DNA of 7,357 nt from Myxococcales bacterium. Lineage in GTDB: Bacteria; Myxococcota_C; UBA6777. Below, one piece after another: positions 1 to 4,087 of this stretch; the stretch's first letter is position 1; each line of letters begins with the position of its first letter. Position numbers and translations under genes: made by a program. The notes under the pieces are model-generated. The model ran no database searches and was not told the origin of the DNA. It was given only the letters and a program-made list of their open reading frames with translations. The stretch spans positions 1 to 7,357 of the forward strand of contig JALTMC010000130.1 of the NCBI GenBank assembly GCA_027005175.1. The letters run 5' to 3'.

Positions 1-1071
1 CTCAACATTGGTACCTTCCAAGCGAACCACAAGAGGAACACTCATTCCGAGCTGTTTGACAGCAGCGATCACGGCGTTGGCAATAATGTCGCATTTCATG
101 ATGCCACCAAAGATGTTGACAAAGATACCTTTAACCTTGGGCTCGGAGAGGATCAGTTTGAAACCTTCGGTCACAGCTTCTTCACTGGCACTACCACCCA
201 CATCGAGGAAGTTGGCAGGCTCACCACCATGGTGCTTGATGATATCCATGGTTGACATCGCAAGGCCTGCACCGTTGACAAGGCAACCGATATTTCCGTC
301 AAGTTTGATATAGTTGAGGTCGAACTTGGCGGCCTCTATTTCAGAGGCTTCTTCTTCGTCCAGGTCGCGGAGTTCATGCCAGGACTTGTGGCGGAACTCT
401 GCATTGGAGTCAAAGTTGACCTTGGCATCCAGAGCCAACATACTGTCATCGGTGGTCAACACAAGGGGGTTGATCTCCAAGAGAGAAGCATCTTCCTTCA
501 TGAAGGCGTTATAACAACCACTGATGATCTTGGATGCATCTTTGGCAGCCGCTCTGGGGAGACCCAATCCAAAGATCAGTTGGCGAATTTGGAAACCTTG
601 GAGTCCAAGGGTGGGATGCACCTGGACTTTAAGGATCTTTTCCGGGGACTTCTCTGCCACTTCTTCGATGTCCATACCACCTTCGGTGGAGGCCATGATG
701 GTGACACGAGAACTCTCGCGGTCTAGAACCAGGGCCAGGTAGAACTCCTTAGCAATATCGCAGGCTGCTTCCACAAAGAGTCGCTGTACTTTTTGACCTT
801 CAGGACCTGTCTGGTGGGTCACAAGCTGCATTCCAAGGATGGAATCTGCTTTGGCGCGAACATCATCAACGCCTGTGGCTAGCTTGACACCGCCACCTTT
901 TCCGCGACCCCCCGCGTGGATCTGGGCTTTCACCACAACTTTGACATCACTTCCACCCACTTCTTGTGCGATCGCTACGGCTTCATCAACCGTAAAAGCA
1001 ACCTGACCCTTCAGCAGGGGGACTCCGTATTCTCGCAAAATCGCTTTCGCTTGGTATTCGTGAATTTTCAC
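1..1071 (-). CDS. sucC: Succinyl-CoA synthetase (ADP/GDP-forming) subunit beta, 3' end cut by window edge
   Basis: Translation from GTG at 1071 gives 357 uninterrupted residues to the window edge; the family is about 388 aa, so roughly 30 C-terminal residues are missing. It is the beta subunit of the TCA-cycle enzyme that converts succinyl-CoA to succinate with substrate-level formation of ATP or GTP, acting in the cytoplasm with SucD. The N-terminal ATP-grasp domain starts MKIHEYQAK and has the nucleotide-binding stretch [12 protein letters not shown] (residues about 52-63). The Mg-binding segment LEINPL is at about 198-203, with an Asp at 215. The C-terminal CoA-ligase domain shows [11 protein letters not shown] (about 266-276), LDVGGSA (about 289-295) and the FGGIMKCD loop (about 320-327). 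The GTG start is supported by the family N-terminus beginning exactly there and by a GAGAG Shine-Dalgarno 6 nt upstream. sucD would be expected next, beyond the left edge. Function is very secure. Confidence 0.97.
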   Translation of the reverse strand, partial: MKIHEYQAKAILREYGVPLLKGQVAFTVDEAVAIAQEVGGSDVKVVVKAQIHAGGRGKGGGVKLATGVDDVRAKADSILGMQLVTHQTGPEGQKVQRLFVEAACDIAKEFYLALVLDRESSRVTIMASTEGGMDIEEVAEKSPEKILKVQVHPTLGLQGFQIRQLIFGLGLPRAAAKDASKIISGCYNAFMKEDASLLEINPLVLTTDDSMLALDAKVNFDSNAEFRHKSWHELRDLDEEEASEIEAAKFDLNYIKLDGNIGCLVNGAGLAMSTMDIIKHHGGEPANFLDVGGSASEEAVTEGFKLILSEPKVKGIFVNIFGGIMKCDIIANAVIAAVKQLGMSVPLVVRLEGTNVE

Positions 1072-1309
1072 TGTTTTCTCTCGCTCTTTTTGCAGTTTCG
1101 AGTTCCAAATCCTTGGTGGCTGGCGATCCAGTGTCGAGTTCTGAAAAAACTCGTACCCGGAATTTGGAGTATCGAAAGTGTAAAGGACATGTAGGAGATT
1201 CCGAGTTCTAAGTAGAGTTAAGGACTTCTTGACTCATGTATGACAGAAACGTTTGGCTCTGTTGCCTCTCGTTGGTTGCTGCTAGGCTGACGTTCCGATT
1301 GGAGTTGTG
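1072..1309. other. Intergenic region upstream of sucC with degenerate GAGTTC-type motifs
   Basis: This gap separates the fumarase-beta-like gene from sucC. I see no convincing sigma70 promoter and no strong terminator. It holds several scattered CGAGTTC-like words (near 1099, 1135 and 1202) and a small hairpin, CGAGTT-n7-AACTCG, at 1135-1153. These words resemble the degenerate repeats upstream of spmAB at 3718-3850, suggesting the same intergenic repeat family in a more decayed form. The sucC Shine-Dalgarno lies at its left end. Confidence 0.5.
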
Positions 1310-1960
1310 TTACTTATGCTCCGAAAAAGTAGAGAGTTCTTCGGGTGATTTGGATTGTGACTTAAAGAGATTGCGTCCAAACCCATCAATGGCAACAACA
1401 CAAGGGAAGCGTTCTACTTTGAGGGCGCGAATCGCTTCTCTTCCCAGATCTTCCATGGCGATCATTTGTGCCTGATGGACTGTGCTTGCCAACAACGCAC
1501 CAGCACTTCCGACAGTGACCAAATAGACTCCTCGCTTTTGCTTGAGACTTTGGGCTGCATCGTCACTAATAGGACCACGTCCAATCAAACATCGAACACC
1601 TCGATGGCAAAGCTGCTGGCTGAGACCGTCAAAATCATGGGAGTAATGAGGTGCGAGGCTACCAATCACTGCACCAAGCGGAGCATTGCCTGGTGTGGCA
1701 AAGTAGATCGCAGCTTGGTCCCAGTTGACAGCGGGCTCCAGCTCTTGCTCCTCTTCCCAGTGCTCCATCAATAAGATACCAGCCTGGTGTCCTATCATAT
1801 TGAGTGTACCCGACAAATGCACCCATTGTCCCACACGCAACTCCGCGATCTGCTCGTCCTGTATCGGAAGTTTCAGTACAAACGGACTCTCGCTTTGTAT
1901 CTCTTCTTCCTCAACAGACTGCTCTTGCGGGATTTCTGTTGTGATCTCATCATCTTTCAC
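1310..1960 (-). CDS. Class I fumarase/tartrate dehydratase beta-domain homologue, active site divergent
   Basis: The 216-aa product starts at GTG 1960, the first start codon after an in-frame TGA near 2000, with GGAGAG 6 nt upstream. Residues 1-26 are an acidic tail rich in Glu. From about residue 28 the chain follows the beta-domain fold of iron-sulfur hydro-lyases (C-terminal part of class I fumarase, TtdB): VHLSGT, AIYFATPGNAPLGAVIGSLAP, GVRCLIGRGPIS, GVYLVTVGSAGALLAS, AMEDLGREAIRAL and a VVAIDGFGRNLF-like end. From memory of the family, the usual TGRDxAH motif after the SG is replaced here by MIGHQAG, and the usual TTSGRMD stretch reads HYSHDFD. Both are substrate/catalytic regions, so ordinary fumarase activity is doubtful. 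No alpha subunit carrying the 4Fe-4S ligands is present in the window. The neighbour sucC hints at central carbon metabolism. It could be a regulatory or structural relic, or the beta half of a divergent dehydratase whose alpha subunit lies elsewhere. Fold assignment is good; function is unknown. Confidence 0.8.
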   Translation of the reverse strand: MKDDEITTEIPQEQSVEEEEIQSESPFVLKLPIQDEQIAELRVGQWVHLSGTLNMIGHQAGILLMEHWEEEQELEPAVNWDQAAIYFATPGNAPLGAVIGSLAPHYSHDFDGLSQQLCHRGVRCLIGRGPISDDAAQSLKQKRGVYLVTVGSAGALLASTVHQAQMIAMEDLGREAIRALKVERFPCVVAIDGFGRNLFKSQSKSPEELSTFSEHK

Positions 1961-1991
1961 AGAAGGCTCTCCATTCCATCGCTTGGCCCCC

Positions 1992-2021
1992 CAAATACGT
2001 CAATTCTGACGTAAAAGTCAA
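1992..2021 (-). promoter_or_regulatory. Possible promoter with embedded palindrome upstream of the fumarase-beta-like gene
   Basis: On the minus strand TTGACT (2021-2016) is followed after 18 nt by TATTTG (1997-1992), a fair -35 and a weak -10. Nearly the whole spacer is a perfect inverted repeat, TACGTCA-n4-TGACGTA (1996-2013). A palindrome between -35 and -10 is where a repressor operator would sit. The implied transcript would start near 1985 and carry a short leader with the GGAGAG Shine-Dalgarno. This is pattern matching only. Confidence 0.35.
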
Positions 2022-2032
2022 GGGCCACTCCG

Positions 2033-2069
2033 AAGGTTCACAAGGTTCACAGGCAGTCTACCAGACTGC
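2033..2069. repeat. 9-bp tandem duplication followed by a 7-bp-stem hairpin
   Basis: AAGGTTCAC occurs twice head to tail (2033-2041, 2042-2050). It is followed at once by GCAGTCT-ACC-AGACTGC (2053-2069), a perfect 7-bp stem with a 3-nt loop whose right arm overlaps the first copy of the neighbouring CTGCAWGTCGAAA array. No T-run follows on either strand, so it is not a classical terminator. Confidence 0.7.
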
Positions 2070-2167
2070 ATGTCGAAACTTTACCCGTCTGCAAGTCGAA
2101 AGGTTCCGGTGGTCTGGTAGGCTGCATGTCGAAACTTTACCCGTCTGCAAGTCGAAAGGTTCCGGTG
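2066..2167. repeat. Two perfect 46-bp direct repeats containing four CTGCAWGTCGAAA motifs
   Basis: The segment 2066-2111 is repeated exactly at 2122-2167, a period of 56 bp. Inside each copy a 13-bp word, CTGCAWGTCGAAA, occurs twice, giving four sites starting at 2066, 2089, 2122 and 2145 with 23-33-23 bp steps. The array lies in the 235-bp gap between the spmAB stop and the next gene. Its regular short words resemble iterons or clustered protein-binding sites, but an ordinary intergenic repeat element is equally possible. Confidence 0.85.
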
Positions 2168-2195
2168 ATCTGCTCTGTGTGTGAGGTTTGAGAGA

Positions 2196-3707
2196 TTAAC
2201 CGAACATAACTCGGCAGATCCAGACAGCGGCGATGATGCCAACAAGGTCGGCAGAGAGGCAAGCGATGAGGGTATGGCGTGTTTTTTTGACTTGAACAAC
2301 ACCGAAGTAGAGAGCCATCACATAAAAGGTTGTCTCTGTACTACCCTGAAAGGTGCTGACCATCATTCCGATCAGGCCATCAGGTCCATGAGCAGTCATT
2401 GTGTCAGCCATAATACCGAAGGCTCCAGAGCCAGAGAGAGGGCGCATCAGGGCCATGGGGAGGGCTTCTGGGGGCATGCCGAACCACTGGACAGCGGGGC
2501 CGATCATTCCAATTAAGATCTCCAGTGCGCCAGAGGCGCGAAACATGCCAATGGCCACAAGGATGGCGACAAGATAAGGGATGATCTTAATCGCGATATC
2601 AAAACCCTCTTTGGCCCCTTCCACCAAGGCACTGTAAACTTTCACACCTCGGGTGATGCCATACAAGATAAACCAAGCCATGATGATGGGGAGAAGCCAG
2701 AAGCTGATGATGTCTTTTGCCAGAGCAAACATGGAAATCGCGGGGTAAGCCAGCGCGTCAGTCACTGCTTGTGGGCCTCCGGCTGCGCTGCCGATATACG
2801 AGAAGGTGGCTTCAAACCAGCCTCCTGCCATATGAGCGATTCCCCCAGACAACAATCCCCCCCAGAACACGAACTGTAAGATCGGGCCGTAGCTGGGAGG
2901 CTCCAGGTCTGTTGAGGCTTCATAGGTCTCAATCTGTGTTACTTTGTCCTCCTCCCCACCTTCTTTTCCCTCCTCACCTTCTTTTCCCTCCTCACCTTCT
3001 TTTCCCTCCTCACCTTTCTTTGTTCCCGCTGCTTGGGAGATTTTCTGTTGCTCCAGAGCTTCTTTCTCGACAGAGGTTGAGGGTGACATCTCGGTGGCTT
3101 CGGTCGAGCGATCGACAGGAGGGAGGCGATAACGAGGCAAACGTTGTAGTGTCTTGGCCATGAAGATGGCAACTGTTGTGGAGAAGAGTGTTGCGATCAG
3201 GGTTGTGAATACAATACCTGTGGGGTTGGTAGAGCCCATCGCGGCACGAACAGCGATCACACCGGTGGGGAGAAGGGCCACACTCGATGTGTTGATGGCT
3301 AAGAACAAGGCCATTGCGTTGGTCGCGGTACCTTTGTTTTCATTGAGGCTGTCCAACTCCGACATGGCCTTTAAGCCAAAGGGGGTGGCTGCATTGCCCA
3401 ACCCGAGCATATTGGCGGACATATTCATGATCATCATACTCATCGCAGGGTGATCACCTGGAACATCTGGAAAGAGTCGTGTCATTAAGGGTCGGATGGC
3501 ACGAGCTAAGTATCGAAGCAGCCCCGCCTCCCGAGCGATATTCATGATACCGAGCCAAAAGGCCATGATACCCAAAAGACCAAGTGACAACGTGACAGCT
3601 GCCTTCGCTGCCATCACAGATTGTTGGGTAACAGCTTCCATCTTCCCCAACCAAGCACCACAGATGATACCGATCAATATCAACGCAGCCCATATCGCAT
3701 TGAGCAT
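2196..3707 (-). CDS. Fused SpmA-SpmB membrane protein (nucleoside recognition/Gate domains)
   Basis: The 503-aa product begins at ATG 3707 with AGGA 7 nt upstream. Residues 1-190 match the Bacillus SpmA pattern: a membrane N-terminus, FWLGIMNIA (50-58), RPLMTRLFPDVPGDHPAM (about 72-89), the GLGNAATPFGLKAM core (102-115) and NTSSVALLPTGVIAVR (139-154). Residues 275-503 match SpmB: GVKVYSALVEGAKEGFDIA (354-372), GMFRASGALE (387-396), MRPLSGSGAFGIM (421-433) and the FQGSTETTFYVMALYFG signature (453-469). Both halves are hydrophobic with several membrane segments. In Bacillus the two are separate proteins needed for spore-core dehydration; fused forms occur in non-sporulating Gram-negatives, where the transported substrate is unknown. 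Between the halves lies a charged hydrophilic linker of about 80 residues (192-270) holding four GEEGKE-like hexads, which lengthens the protein. Family assignment is secure; sporulation should not be inferred. Confidence 0.93.
   Translation of the reverse strand: MLNAIWAALILIGIICGAWLGKMEAVTQQSVMAAKAAVTLSLGLLGIMAFWLGIMNIAREAGLLRYLARAIRPLMTRLFPDVPGDHPAMSMMIMNMSANMLGLGNAATPFGLKAMSELDSLNENKGTATNAMALFLAINTSSVALLPTGVIAVRAAMGSTNPTGIVFTTLIATLFSTTVAIFMAKTLQRLPRYRLPPVDRSTEATEMSPSTSVEKEALEQQKISQAAGTKKGEEGKEGEEGKEGEEGKEGGEEDKVTQIETYEASTDLEPPSYGPILQFVFWGGLLSGGIAHMAGGWFEATFSYIGSAAGGPQAVTDALAYPAISMFALAKDIISFWLLPIIMAWFILYGITRGVKVYSALVEGAKEGFDIAIKIIPYLVAILVAIGMFRASGALEILIGMIGPAVQWFGMPPEALPMALMRPLSGSGAFGIMADTMTAHGPDGLIGMMVSTFQGSTETTFYVMALYFGVVQVKKTRHTLIACLSADLVGIIAAVWICRVMFG
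2943..3014 (-). repeat. 18-bp in-frame minisatellite in the spmAB linker
   Basis: Three perfect copies of an 18-bp unit (2961-2978, 2979-2996, 2997-3014), plus one divergent copy (2943-2960), encode GEEGKE x3 followed by GGEEDK. Because the unit is six codons, copy-number change keeps the frame and only alters the length of the linker joining the SpmA-like and SpmB-like halves. Exact identity of three copies suggests recent slippage or homogenisation. Confidence 0.92.
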
Positions 3708-3717
3708 CTTTTTATCC

Positions 3718-3850
3718 TGAGTTCCGAGTTTGGATCGGGCTCACGTACGAGTCTCGAATTCCGGCTGGGCTCGTGTTCGACCGGGCTTGTGTAGGACTTC
3801 CGGTATTCGATGTTCGAGTTCCGACCGGGCTCGTATAGGAGTTCCGATGT
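3718..3850 (-). repeat. Degenerate intergenic repeats (CGGAAnTC ... GAGCCCGGT) upstream of spmAB
   Basis: On the minus strand this stretch reads as about five imperfect units of the form CGGAAnTC, then 5-15 variable bases with an AC, then GAGCCCGGT, the clearest being near 3845-3823, 3800-3777 and 3761-3732. Unit length varies, so it is not a simple tandem array. Similar CGAGTTC words occur upstream of sucC (about 1098-1210). It lies between a possible promoter and the spmAB start, so it may be part of the leader RNA. Confidence 0.6.
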
Positions 3851-3854
3851 TTGA

Positions 3855-3883
3855 GTTTTAGACAAACAAACACTGTTCGACAA
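3855..3883 (-). promoter_or_regulatory. Possible sigma70-like promoter for spmAB
   Basis: On the minus strand TTGTCG (3883-3878) and TAAAAC (3860-3855) are 17 nt apart, each matching four of six consensus bases. The site lies just after the predicted terminator of the lipoprotein gene and would give a leader of roughly 140 nt containing the degenerate repeats. It is the best candidate in this gap, but unproven. Confidence 0.3.
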
Positions 3884-3914
3884 AACCAGGATAGAAGGGG
3901 ACCTGTTCAAGTGC

Positions 3915-3942
3915 AAAAAAACGACCGGCTCCGAAAGCCCGG
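3915..3942 (-). terminator. Rho-independent terminator of the lipoprotein gene
   Basis: Read on the minus strand, CCGGGCT (3942-3936) and AGCCGG (3930-3925) form a GC-rich stem with one bulged base and a 5-nt TTCGG loop. Three bases later comes a run of seven T (3921-3915). It sits about 145 nt downstream of the lipoprotein stop codon and upstream of spmAB on the same strand, the expected place for a transcript end. Confidence 0.65.
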
Positions 3943-4087
3943 AGGGTGTGCCCTGTAGGAAAGATAGACAGAGTGGGGATGGGGAGGACGTTAACCTATC
4001 CTTGTAACAAGCGTTGATGAGGATATCATTCGATGTGGAAGTGAAAGCCGAGCATGAAGAAACTGGGGGACGTTCGTGATCGTTGTG

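Noticed and set aside
376-726. Plus-strand open frames inside sucC
   Set aside because: The minus-strand translation of 1-1071 is an unmistakable SucC with all motifs, so the plus-strand frames are shadows.
1135-1153. Hairpin CGAGTT-n7-AACTCG as a terminator upstream of sucC
   Set aside because: The stem is only 6 bp and no T-run follows on the relevant strand.
2066-2167. CRISPR-like array
   Set aside because: There are only two copies of a 46-bp repeat with a 10-bp gap and no variable spacers of 25-40 bp; no cas gene is nearby.
2196-3707. Evidence for endospore formation from the SpmA/SpmB match
   Set aside because: Fused SpmAB proteins are common in bacteria that do not form spores, and no other sporulation gene is present.
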